Of a DNA stretch of 64,000 nucleotides, positions 41,128 to 48,911 are shown in pieces. The stretch is from Oscillospiraceae bacterium. GTDB lineage: Bacteria > Bacillota_A > Clostridia > Oscillospirales > Oscillospiraceae. The notes beneath the pieces were generated by a model. It was not told the origin of the DNA and did not search any database. It saw nothing but the letters and a program-made list of their open reading frames with translations. The number at the start of each line of letters is the position of its first letter. Positions within the stretch are counted from its first letter, which is position 1. The stretch spans positions 11,380 to 75,379 of the forward strand of contig CADADE010000004.1 of the NCBI GenBank assembly GCA_902786615.1, read 5' to 3'. Both the position numbers and the translations under genes were made by a program.

Positions 41128-42438
41128 TCATTCGCCAGTCTTGGGCTTGGGTTTGCCGTGATAATAGCGGCGGCGGTTGGGCTTGGGTCTGGCCCCCTCC
41201 TCCCGGACGGGATGCTCCGGGGCGCGGGCGGCCTCCTTTTTCGGCTGCTCGTCCGCGTTTGGCGCAGCCTCGGCTGCGTTGGCCCTGTCCTCCGTTCTCG
41301 CGCCTTTGCCGCGGTTCTTGCCGCCCCGATGGGAACGGCTGCCGTGGCCCTCCTTTGCAGCGGGCTTTTCCCCGTCCCGGTTCTCGTCTCTGCTCTCGGC
41401 TTTGGCCTCGGTCTTCCCCTCCGCGAGATGCGGCTTCTTGGGCCTGCGGCGGCGGGAGCTGCGGCGCTGCTCCTCCTCCGGGGCCTCGGCAGGGGTCTCG
41501 AGCAGGGCCGGATCGTGATACTGCGGCTCGATAAACCAGGGGTTTTCCTCCGGCTCCTCGGCCTCGGCCTCCGGCTCGGGCACATAGCGGAAGGTGGAGA
41601 CGGGCTTCTCCCCGTCCCGCGGTCTGCCGCCGGGGACGGCGCAAAGCTCGTTGGCCTTGTAAAGATGCAGGGAATCGTCCCCGTCGTCATCCAGCCGCAC
41701 CTTCACGGTCTGGCGCAGGAGATTGACCTGCACGGCGGTGCCGAAGCCGTCCCTGGTCTCCACAAAGGCCCCCTGCTTGGGCACCTTCTTGATGAGATCC
41801 TCATAGGCGTCCTGCTCATAGCGCAGGCAGCACATAAGCCTGCCGCAGCTGCCGGAGATTTTGGCGGGGTTGAGGGACAGGGACTGCACCTTCGCCATCT
41901 TGGTGGACACGGGCTGAAAATCGTCCAGGAACTGGCTGCAGCAGTAGGGGCGGCCGCAGATGCCGATGCCGCCGATCATCTTGGCCTCGTCCCGCACGCC
42001 GATCTGCCGAAGCTCAATGCGGTTGCGGAAGATGCCCGCCAGATCCTTGACAAGCTCGCGGAAATCCACGCGCCCGTCGGAGGTGAAGAAGAACATGGTC
42101 TTCGTGCCCTCAAAGTTGCACTCCACGTCCACAAGCTTCATGTCCAGGCCGTGCTTTGCGATCTTCTCCTGGCAGATGACAAAGGCCTCCTTCTCGCGCT
42201 TGACGTTGAGCTCGCAGATGCGCAGATCGTCCTTTGTGGCGATGCGCTGCACCGCGCGCAGGGGCTGGACGACAGCCGTGTCCATGACACTGTGGTTGCC
42301 GTGGGTGCAGTCGGCGATCTCGAGGCCCTTGGCGGTCTCCACGATCACCTTGTCCCCGGTGCGCACTTGCAGGCCGTTGGGGGAAAAGAAATAGCACTTA
42401 CCCCGGTTTTTGAATTTGATGCTGACTACTTCAATCAA
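41128..42438 (-). CDS. ricT: PSP1/RicT-family protein with basic tail
   Basis: A 436-residue protein of the YaaT/RicT group. The conserved core (residues about 1-270) includes FFFTSDGRVDFRELVKDLA, GICGRPYCC and GSCGRLMCCLRYE, the Cys residues that hold Fe-S clusters in RicT. In Bacillus RicT forms the Ric (Y) complex that directs RNase Y, affecting sporulation and biofilm. The C-terminal 150 residues are low complexity, rich in Glu, Lys and Arg, ending in an Arg/Lys-rich segment. ATG 42438 overlaps the holB stop by 8 bases, the conserved holB-ricT order. Confidence 0.9.
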   Translation of the reverse strand: MIEVVSIKFKNRGKCYFFSPNGLQVRTGDKVIVETAKGLEIADCTHGNHSVMDTAVVQPLRAVQRIATKDDLRICELNVKREKEAFVICQEKIAKHGLDMKLVDVECNFEGTKTMFFFTSDGRVDFRELVKDLAGIFRNRIELRQIGVRDEAKMIGGIGICGRPYCCSQFLDDFQPVSTKMAKVQSLSLNPAKISGSCGRLMCCLRYEQDAYEDLIKKVPKQGAFVETRDGFGTAVQVNLLRQTVKVRLDDDGDDSLHLYKANELCAVPGGRPRDGEKPVSTFRYVPEPEAEAEEPEENPWFIEPQYHDPALLETPAEAPEEEQRRSSRRRRPKKPHLAEGKTEAKAESRDENRDGEKPAAKEGHGSRSHRGGKNRGKGARTEDRANAAEAAPNADEQPKKEAARAPEHPVREEGARPKPNRRRYYHGKPKPKTGE

Positions 42439-43243
42439 TGGTATTTCCTCTGTTTCCGTCGGGCAGGGCGTCCACCGCCAGAAGCCCGAATATTTGCTTG
42501 ACGTTTGTGTTGACCTTCAGATACGTTGTACCTTTGTCCGCGAGGGCGATGAGTCCCATCAGCGCGGCGCGGCTGAGACGCCCGTGCTTTTCCCGTGTAC
42601 ACAGCATGTCCGTTATAAGCGCGCGCAGGGCGTCCAAAAAAGCGGCGAGGGCCTGAGCGTCCAGGTTCTCGTTCCGGGCGCACCAGCGGAAGATCTGCGC
42701 GGCATCCCCGGTGTTTACAGCCTTGAGATAGCCCTTGGCAAGCTCCGCAGCCTCGTCCGTCACCGCACCGGCGTCCTCCCCCGTGAGCTTTACCAGTGCG
42801 CAGCGGGAGCGCACCGTCTCCAGAAGCTGCATGGGGCGCGTTGTGCAAAGCAGGAACACCGCGCCCGCGGGCGGCTCCTCCAGGAGCTTGAGGGCGGCGT
42901 TCTGGGCGGCGGGGTTCATGGTCTCCGCCTGCTCGATGATGTAGACCTTGCGCGCGGCCTCGTTTGGCAGGACGACGGCGTCCGCCGAGAGGGCGCGGAT
43001 CTGATCGACGGTGATGAACTGCTTCTGCTTTCCCTTTTCGTCGGCAAGACGGGAGAGAGTGGTCACGTCCGGGTGGACGCCGGCGTGGACCTTCCGGCAG
43101 TCGCGGCAGACGCCGCAGGGCTTTTTCCCCGCGCCCGAGCACACCGCGGCGGCGGCAAGCTCCCGCGCCTTTTGCAGGGCCTGCTCCCCCGTGGGGGCGC
43201 AGATCAGGCTCGCGTGTGCGATTCTGCCCTCCGCCTGTGCCAT
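42431..43243 (-). CDS. holB: DNA polymerase III delta' subunit
   Basis: A clamp-loader subunit of 270 residues. It has a zinc-binding knuckle (CSGAGKKPCGVCRDCRKV), the KVYIIEQAETMNPAAQNALK-type region (sensor and SRC-like motif), and VRSRCALVKL. No Walker A loop is present, as is usual for delta'. It overlaps ricT by eight bases. ATG 43243 has GAAAGG upstream. Confidence 0.92.
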   Translation of the reverse strand: MAQAEGRIAHASLICAPTGEQALQKARELAAAAVCSGAGKKPCGVCRDCRKVHAGVHPDVTTLSRLADEKGKQKQFITVDQIRALSADAVVLPNEAARKVYIIEQAETMNPAAQNAALKLLEEPPAGAVFLLCTTRPMQLLETVRSRCALVKLTGEDAGAVTDEAAELAKGYLKAVNTGDAAQIFRWCARNENLDAQALAAFLDALRALITDMLCTREKHGRLSRAALMGLIALADKGTTYLKVNTNVKQIFGLLAVDALPDGNRGNTID

Positions 43244-43336
43244 GTCCGCCCCGCCTTTCCTCGTTTCAAATCAAGATATTTTACCTTAAATCAGGCGACA
43301 AGTCAATGCAAAGGCTGATTTTTCATGCAATTGGCC

Positions 43337-43364
43337 TTGACAAGGGGCAAAAATCTGCTATACT
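43337..43364 (+). promoter_or_regulatory. promoter of the S-box-metK unit
   Basis: TTGACA at 43337-43342 and TATACT at 43359-43364 with a 16-base spacer; start near 43371. Confidence 0.75.
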
Positions 43365-43381
43365 CAAGCTACAATTGAATA

Positions 43382-43476
43382 CCTTATCAAGAGTGGCGGA
43401 GGGAACGGCCCTGTGAAGCCCGGCAACCTGCAAAGCATGCAAGGTGCCAAATCCGGCGGTGAGACGAAAGATGAGG
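43382..43476 (+). promoter_or_regulatory. SAM-I (S-box) riboswitch aptamer
   Basis: The leader has the S-box pattern CTTATCAAGAG...GGCGGAGGG...CTGTGAAGCCCGGCAACC, then a P3 hairpin, AAGGTGCCAAATCC and GAAAGATGAGG. P1 pairs 43382-43388 with 43470-43476. In known cases, bound S-adenosylmethionine stabilises P1 and allows the downstream terminator to form, so metK is off when SAM is plentiful. Confidence 0.92.
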
Positions 43477-43493
43477 CTTGATTTCAGCTTTTT

Positions 43494-43522
43494 ACGCGCC
43501 CCGGAACCGGGGCGCGTTTTTT
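43494..43522 (+). terminator. S-box expression-platform terminator
   Basis: An 11-bp stem ACGCGCCCCGG/CCGGGGCGCGT with loop AA followed by six T. Confidence 0.9.
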
Positions 43523-43530
43523 ATGAAGTG

Positions 43531-43622
43531 CCTCCCCCAGCCGCGCATGCGGCGTCCGGGGGAGGGGGACCGCTTCAGCGGTGGAAGGGGTCTGTATGTT
43601 TACCGACAGCTCCCCCAGTCTC
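43531..43622. repeat. dispersed repeat modules, copy 9
   Basis: CCTCCCCCAGCCGC-GCATGCGGC, GGGGGAGG and ACCGCTTCAGCGGT modules lie between the riboswitch terminator and metK. Confidence 0.7.
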
Positions 43623-43667
43623 CATCGTGCGCTGTAAGGAAAAATTCAGAACAGGAGGGCATAAAAA

Positions 43668-44852
<1,185 letters not shown>

Positions 44853-44862
44853 GGAAACGCCT

Positions 44863-45246
44863 GTGGAAAACGAACAGCAGATTTATCGCCATGACCACGG
44901 CGACGGCGTCGTCCACACGCATGAGCTGGAGCCGGATCACACGCACGAGCACGAACATACCCACAGCCACGAGGGAGACCACATCCATCACCACGACCAC
45001 GCCCAGACCAAGGCGGTAATCAACCGCCTCGCGCGGGCCATCGGGCATCTGGAATCCGTCAAACGCATGGTGGAGGAGGGGCGCGACTGTACCGAGGTAC
45101 TGGTGCAGCTCGCTGCGGTGCGCTCCGCCCTGAACAGCACCGCGAAAATCATCCTCAAGGATCACATCGAGCACTGTATCGCCGGGGTCGAGAGCGGCGA
45201 CCACGCCCTCGAAGAGCTCAACGACGCCATAGATAAGTTCATTTAA
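44863..45246 (+). CDS. CsoR/RcnR-family metal-sensing repressor with His-rich N-terminus
   Basis: A 127-residue member of the DUF156 all-helical repressors. The core starts near residue 48 (TKAVINRLARAIGHLESVKRM) and contains Cys in GRDCTEVLVQLA plus His and Cys in DHIEHC, the C-H-C triad that binds copper(I) in CsoR. The first 47 residues hold about fourteen His in HTHEHEHTHSHEGDHIHHHD-like clusters, unusual for the family and suggestive of nickel, zinc or copper storage. The start is GTG 44863 after AAGGAAA, 11 bases downstream of metK, so it may be co-transcribed and share S-box control. Confidence 0.85.
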   Translation: MENEQQIYRHDHGDGVVHTHELEPDHTHEHEHTHSHEGDHIHHHDHAQTKAVINRLARAIGHLESVKRMVEEGRDCTEVLVQLAAVRSALNSTAKIILKDHIEHCIAGVESGDHALEELNDAIDKFI

Positions 45247-45249
45247 TGC

Positions 45250-45278
45250 AAAGAAGAGGAGCGCGGCTCCTCTTCTTT
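45250..45278 (+). terminator. terminator of the metK-csoR unit
   Basis: AAGAAGAGGAGC/GCTCCTCTTCTT with a 3-base loop, followed by TTCC; also serves the convergent small ORF. Confidence 0.8.
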
Positions 45279-45280
45279 TC

Positions 45281-45451
45281 CTATTGAATGTGTTCCTCGG
45301 TGAAATCATCCAGCACGCGAAAGCCCATCTCCCCCGGCTCCGCGATGGGGAACCTGGCGATGCCGACGCTGTCAAAGCGCGGGGCCAGGCGGGTCTCGGG
45401 GTCGAGGCGCGGATTCTCCGGCGGCTTGCGCTGCTTGTTCTTTTTGCTCAT
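45281..45451 (-). CDS. 56-residue protein of unknown function, probably sporulation-controlled
   Basis: A small charged protein beginning MSKKNKQRKPPENPRLD and ending FTEEHIQ; no membrane helix and no family recognised. ATG 45451 follows GGGAGGTG, which is buried in the 3' arm of a perfect hairpin. The promoter elements embedded there are sigma-F/G-like (see the site entry), suggesting forespore expression. A longer frame reaching upstream runs into a dispersed repeat and is not real. Confidence 0.65.
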   Translation of the reverse strand: MSKKNKQRKPPENPRLDPETRLAPRFDSVGIARFPIAEPGEMGFRVLDDFTEEHIQ

Positions 45452-45503
45452 GAAAAGCACCTCCCTGTACAGGCAGTATGCCCGCAGGGAGGTGCTTTTA
45501 TGA
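45452..45503 (-). promoter_or_regulatory. hairpin holding a sigma-F/G-like -10 element and the ribosome binding site
   Basis: A 15-bp perfect stem (AAAAGCACCTCCCTG at 45453-45467 with its complement at 45485-45499) encloses a 17-base loop. On the minus strand the loop contains CATACTG (45480-45474), with TCATA (45503-45499) 18 bases before it. The 3' arm on the minus strand is CAGGGAGGTGCTTTT, the ribosome binding site of the 56-residue ORF. Confidence 0.55.
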
Positions 45504-45515
45504 GGGACACTTTCC

Positions 45516-45624
45516 AAGCTCCCTTTCGCAAAGGGAGCTGTCGCGGCGCGTGTCCGACCGCGCCGTGACTGAGGGATCGATCCCTCCGGCCTTCGGCCAC
45601 CTCCCTTTCGCAAAGGGAGGTATC
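45516..45624. repeat. multi-hairpin dispersed repeat, copy 10
   Basis: AAGCTCCC/GGGAGCT, GTCGCGGCGCG/CGCGCCGTGAC around TGTCCGAC, TGAGGGATC, GATCCCTC, GGCC hairpin and ACCTCCC...GGGAGGT modules in order. Confidence 0.8.
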
Positions 45625-45625
45625 A

Positions 45626-46102
45626 TTAGGTCATCTCCCTGATCTCACAGGAAATGGCGCCGTTGTCGAAAATAGTGACCAGGGCCCAGGTGAGACTGCT
45701 CCCCTTTCCCGCAGTACCGGGGTTTATAAGCGTCACGCCGCCGAGTTCTTCATAAAACGGCCTGTGCGTATGGCCGAAGAGGGCGAGCCGCGCCCCCTGC
45801 TCCTGCGCGGCGTAGACCAGCCAGTCCGCCTGATAGGCGCTCACGGAATAGAGATGCCCGTGGGTGAGAAAGGCCTTCACCGGGCCAAGCTCAACGAGCA
45901 GGCGCTCCGGGGCGAGGGGCGCATAGTCGCAGTTGCCGCACACCTGATACAGCGGGGTATCCGGGAAGGCCTGCCGCAGAAGCTGCGCGTCCCGGTCATG
46001 ATCGCCGAGGTGGATGAGTACGTCCGCCCGCGCCCCGCGCGCCGCCTCCAGCATGGGAAAATTGTTGCCGTGGGTATCGGAAAACACTGCCGCTCGGATC
46101 AT
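45626..46102 (-). CDS. YfcE-type metallophosphoesterase
   Basis: A 158-residue phosphodiesterase of the calcineurin-like superfamily. Metal-binding motifs are complete: VFSDTHGN, HLGDHDRD, VCGNCD, THGHLYSV and FGHTHRP. The family acts on model phosphodiesters and possibly cyclic nucleotides; the substrate here is unknown. ATG 46102 has GGGAGGCAGG upstream. It diverges from the small-gene operon at 46170. Confidence 0.9.
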   Translation of the reverse strand: MIRAAVFSDTHGNNFPMLEAARGARADVLIHLGDHDRDAQLLRQAFPDTPLYQVCGNCDYAPLAPERLLVELGPVKAFLTHGHLYSVSAYQADWLVYAAQEQGARLALFGHTHRPFYEELGGVTLINPGTAGKGSSLTWALVTIFDNGAISCEIREMT

Positions 46103-46169
46103 TTTTCCTGCCTCCCGTCATTTTTCTGCACCCTGTCGAATATAATATACCGAACGGAGGTGAGATGCA

Positions 46170-46409
46170 ATGCAGAATTTTGAACAGCTCGGCCGGGAAC
46201 TGGAGCGCCGCGGCAAGACGCAGGAGCTGCGCGCCCTGGCCGCGTCCGAGGACGGGGCGCGCCTTGCCGCCATGCTGGACGGAAACCGTCTGCAGGAGGC
46301 GGCAAAGGCCGGGGACAGCGCCGCCCTGCGCGCGATGCTGGGCAGCGTTCTCGGCACGGAGGAGGGAAAACGTCTCGCCGAGGGGATACGGAAAATGATG
46401 AAGGAATAG
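46170..46409 (+). CDS. small conserved-looking protein 1 of a three-gene operon
   Basis: A 79-residue helical, charged protein (MQNFEQLGRELERRGKTQEL...GIRKMMKE). No membrane helix, no recognised family. ATG 46170 follows CGGAGGTGAG. The next two genes follow within 25 and overlapping bases, so all three form one unit. An upstream CCTCC(C)GT can pair with the ribosome binding site across a long loop, weakly resembling the sporulation-gene hairpins. Function unknown. Confidence 0.6.
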   Translation: MQNFEQLGRELERRGKTQELRALAASEDGARLAAMLDGNRLQEAAKAGDSAALRAMLGSVLGTEEGKRLAEGIRKMMKE

Positions 46410-46434
46410 AGCGTTAAGCCGGGGGGTGATGACC

Positions 46435-46785
46435 GTGAGCGAGCTGGAGGAGCAGCTGAACAGCATTCTCTCCGACCCGAAGCAGATGGAGCAGATCGCG
46501 GGCCTGGCCCGTACGCTCATGGGCGGCGGCGACAGGGAGAAGGAACAGGCCGCGCCGGATCCCGGCGGTCTGGGTCTTGACCCGGCCCTGCTGCAGAGGC
46601 TGACGCGGGCGATGAAGAACGGCGGCGGGGACGGCCGGGAGCAGGCGCTGCTGCAGGCCATGCGGCCCTACCTCTCCGAAAAGCGGCGGGGCAAGATGGA
46701 CAGGGCGCTGAAGCTTGCGCGCCTTGCCCGCATCGCGCGCCTCGCCCTGGGAGATTCGGGAGACGGCCATGATCAACCGCTATGA
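46435..46785 (+). CDS. small protein 2 of the three-gene operon
   Basis: A 116-residue protein beginning with an amphipathic helix (VSELEEQLNSILSDPKQMEQ), then a Gly/Asp-rich middle and a basic helical C-terminal part (KMDRALKLARLARIARLAL). I chose GTG 46435, about 8 bases after GGGGGG; the ATG 46429 abuts that site. No family recognised. Its end overlaps the third gene by 17 bases, so translation is probably coupled. Confidence 0.55.
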   Translation: MSELEEQLNSILSDPKQMEQIAGLARTLMGGGDREKEQAAPDPGGLGLDPALLQRLTRAMKNGGGDGREQALLQAMRPYLSEKRRGKMDRALKLARLARIARLALGDSGDGHDQPL

Positions 46786-47029
46786 GGGCAATACCGGCCG
46801 GGTCACCCGCATGCCGGAGCCGCAGGATCTGCCGCCGCCTCCGCCGAAGTACAGAGGCCCGCCGCGGTACCCGGCGACGCCCGGGGCGGCGCCGGGAAGT
46901 CTTCTGCCCGGACTGGGAGAGGGCTTTGAGACGGAGGACGTGCTGCTTCTGCTGATCCTCTATCTCCTCTATCGGGAGAGCGGGGATCAGGAGCTGCTGA
47001 TCATCCTCGGCGCAATGTTTCTTCTGTAG
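46769..47029 (+). CDS. small protein 3 of the three-gene operon, with a hydrophobic end
   Basis: An 86-residue protein: a polar start (MINRYEGNTGRVTRMPEPQD), a Pro/Gly-rich middle with PPPPPKYRGPPRYP, and a hydrophobic C-terminal third containing DVLLLLILYLLYRESGDQEL and LLIILGAMFLL, split by a charged turn. It may be a membrane-associated protein. No family recognised. It overlaps the preceding gene and ends one base before the convergent SleB-like gene. Confidence 0.55.
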   Translation: MINRYEGNTGRVTRMPEPQDLPPPPPKYRGPPRYPATPGAAPGSLLPGLGEGFETEDVLLLLILYLLYRESGDQELLIILGAMFLL

Positions 47030-47030
47030 C

Positions 47031-47792
47031 TCATGCATACAGCTCCAGCCGGTCGCTGAGGCAGAAGTAGGTGGCGCCGAGCTGCCGGTCGGAGAACATG
47101 GTGAAAAGCTCCCCCTGCAGATAGTCCGCCTGATAGACCACCGCGGCCACCATATGCCGCTCCCCCTGCAGAAGACGCAGGGCACAGTCCACGCACTCCC
47201 GGCGGGGTACAAGTGAGGCAAAGCGCGCGGTGCTCGTCACCGTGTACTGGCCGCGCTGATACACCACGTCATGGAGGGTGTTCGGAAACTCCTTTGATGC
47301 CACGCGGTTTAAGACCACCTCGCCCACGCACATGCGAAAATCGTCCGTCAGCCAGTCGCTGCCCGCCATGGCGTCGATGACCCGGGCGAGCAGAATCAGA
47401 TCGTCAAAGGAGACCGCCGTTCCCGCGCCGCCCGCCCGGAGGGCGGCGCTGCGGGATTTCTCCGCCGCCCGGCCCGCCGCCTGATCGCCCCGGACGGCGG
47501 CCTCGCGCATTTCCTCCAGATAATAGCCCGCCATGTCCAGCGGCGCGCTTTGGGTGAGATGCCCGAGAAAGAGGAAATCCCCCGTCTCCGCCTCCGGCGT
47601 CGGGACGGGCGTGGGCGGCGGCAGCGTCGGCTCCGGCTCCGGCGTTGGGGTCGGCGTCGGCTCCGGTGGCTTGGGGTGCAGGATGCGGACATGCAGCTCC
47701 TGCGGCAGAAGCTCCCGCTCGGCGTAGCCGTGCAGGGGCAGGGTCAGCAGCAGGCAGAGCGCCGCGATCAGTCTTCTCTGATTTTTCATCAT
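47031..47792 (-). CDS. SleB-like cell wall hydrolase, active-site Glu apparently replaced
   Basis: A 253-residue exported protein with signal peptide (KNQRRLIAALCLLLTLPLHG), a Pro/Thr linker and a C-terminal Hydrolase_2 (SleB) domain: LLARVIDAMAGSDW, VVLNRVASKEFPNTLHDVV and QYTVTS. In SleB the motif is AEARGE with a catalytic Glu; here the aligned position reads AMAGSD, so the Glu is Met. It may be inactive or use another residue. SleB degrades spore cortex in germination and works with YpeB, encoded 7 kb away here. ATG 47792 follows GGGAGGTGGG. The upstream hairpin-embedded promoter resembles those of other sporulation genes. Confidence 0.8.
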   Translation of the reverse strand: MMKNQRRLIAALCLLLTLPLHGYAERELLPQELHVRILHPKPPEPTPTPTPEPEPTLPPPTPVPTPEAETGDFLFLGHLTQSAPLDMAGYYLEEMREAAVRGDQAAGRAAEKSRSAALRAGGAGTAVSFDDLILLARVIDAMAGSDWLTDDFRMCVGEVVLNRVASKEFPNTLHDVVYQRGQYTVTSTARFASLVPRRECVDCALRLLQGERHMVAAVVYQADYLQGELFTMFSDRQLGATYFCLSDRLELYA

Positions 47793-47799
47793 TTCCCAC

Positions 47800-47838
47800 C
47801 TCCCGACGCCCAGTATAGCGGCGGGAGCGCGCGAAAAC
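47800..47838 (-). promoter_or_regulatory. hairpin with sigma-F/G-like promoter before the SleB-like gene
   Basis: On the minus strand, CTCCCG-C-CGC and GCG-T-CGGGAG pair (47827-47800) around the loop TATACTGG, which carries the -10-like TATACTG. GTTTT (47838-47834) lies 16 bases before it. The 3' arm runs straight into the GGGAGGTGG ribosome binding site. Confidence 0.45.
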
Positions 47839-47857
47839 GGTCCGATCCTGCGGTCTT

Positions 47858-48733
47858 TTACTTCTGTGCCGTGACGTACCGCACCACATAGTCGGCAAAG
47901 CGCCTTGTGGCGGGGCCGGCCTTGGCCCCGGCGGCGATGGCAAGGCCGATGGTGCGCCGCGCCTCCGGGACAAGCGGCAGGATCTGCAGATCGTACTGCC
48001 GCCCCTTTAAAAGCAGCTCCGGCATGATGCTCACGCCGAGGCCCTGCTCCACCATGGCGATCACGGCATAGTCGTCCTTGGTGTAAAAGCGCACGTTGGG
48101 CTTGACCCCCGCCGCTTCGAGGGCGCGGCGGGCGTCGTGGTCGGAGCTCTCGAGCAGACTGATAAAGGGCTCCGTTTCGCACTCGACAAGTGGGAAACGG
48201 GGATAGTGCTCAAAGCGGCTGTGCTTCGGCAGAATGGCGAGAAGCCGGTCCTCCAGAAGCGGGATGCACTCGCAGTCCACGGGGGACGGCAGGGTCACAA
48301 AGCCCACGTCCACACTCCCGTCCGTGAGCCACTGCTCCACATCGTGGTAGTCGCCGTTTAAGAGCTTGAAGTCCACCCTGGGATAGTCGTGCTGAAACTC
48401 CTTCAAGACGGGCGGCAGCCAGTGCACGGCGACCGAGGTGAAGGCTCCGATGCGCACCGTGCCGGATTCGAGCCCCCGGATGGAGGAGGCCGTCTGCCGA
48501 AGCTGCTCGGCGGCAGACAGGAAGCCCCGCACCGCGGGCAGCAGCCGCTCCCCCTCGCTGGTGAGGCGCACGCCCGCGCGGCTGCGCTTGATGATGGCAA
48601 AGCCCAGCTCCTTTTCCAGCGCGTCCAGGCTGTGGCTCACCGCCGACTGGGTACAGCCGAGCTGCTCGGCGGCGCGGGTGAGGCTTCCCAGATCCACCAC
48701 GGTCATGAGCGTCTGATATTTGTCGAGCGCCAT
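47858..48733 (-). CDS. LysR-family transcriptional regulator
   Basis: A 291-residue regulator with a winged-helix DNA-binding domain (LGSLTRAAEQLGCTQSAVSH, residues about 15-50) and a periplasmic-binding-like effector domain from about residue 90. ATG 48733 follows AAAGGAG. It diverges from a sodium/solute symporter across an AT-rich region with two palindromes, so it probably controls that symporter and itself. The effector is unknown, perhaps the transported solute. Confidence 0.9.
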   Translation of the reverse strand: MALDKYQTLMTVVDLGSLTRAAEQLGCTQSAVSHSLDALEKELGFAIIKRSRAGVRLTSEGERLLPAVRGFLSAAEQLRQTASSIRGLESGTVRIGAFTSVAVHWLPPVLKEFQHDYPRVDFKLLNGDYHDVEQWLTDGSVDVGFVTLPSPVDCECIPLLEDRLLAILPKHSRFEHYPRFPLVECETEPFISLLESSDHDARRALEAAGVKPNVRFYTKDDYAVIAMVEQGLGVSIMPELLLKGRQYDLQILPLVPEARRTIGLAIAAGAKAGPATRRFADYVVRYVTAQK

Positions 48734-48752
48734 TGCTGTTCACTCCTTTGAT

Positions 48753-48797
48753 ACATGAAAACTTTTCATGTTAATATGAAATGAATTATCTTCATTT
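48753..48797. promoter_or_regulatory. paired operator-like palindromes between lysR and symporter genes
   Basis: ACATGAAAA-C-TTTTCATGT (48753-48771) and AAATGAA-TTATC-TTCATTT (48779-48797) have centres 26 bases apart, about two and a half turns. LysR regulators bind such paired dyads. Confidence 0.55.
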
Positions 48798-48849
48798 CTA
48801 TTATATGAAAAAATTTTGAATAATCAAGCGCTTTTGGCGAAATTGACGC

Positions 48850-48877
48850 TTGCAGATCGCGCCCCGTCCGATATAAT
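48850..48877 (+). promoter_or_regulatory. promoter of the symporter gene
   Basis: TTGCAG at 48850-48855 and TATAAT at 48872-48877 with a 16-base spacer, about 55 bases downstream of the palindromes. Confidence 0.7.
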
Positions 48878-48911
48878 GCAAAGCATCCCATGAAAAGAGA
48901 GGACAATCAAC

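Noticed and set aside
45500..45568. Plus-strand ORF starting ATG 45500 after a GGGAGGTG
   Set aside because: The site is simply the other arm of the palindrome, and the frame runs through a dispersed repeat with no conserved look.
47031..48182. 383-codon version of the SleB-like protein
   Set aside because: The extra N-terminus overlaps the LysR gene and lacks a start site; the signal peptide begins at 47792.
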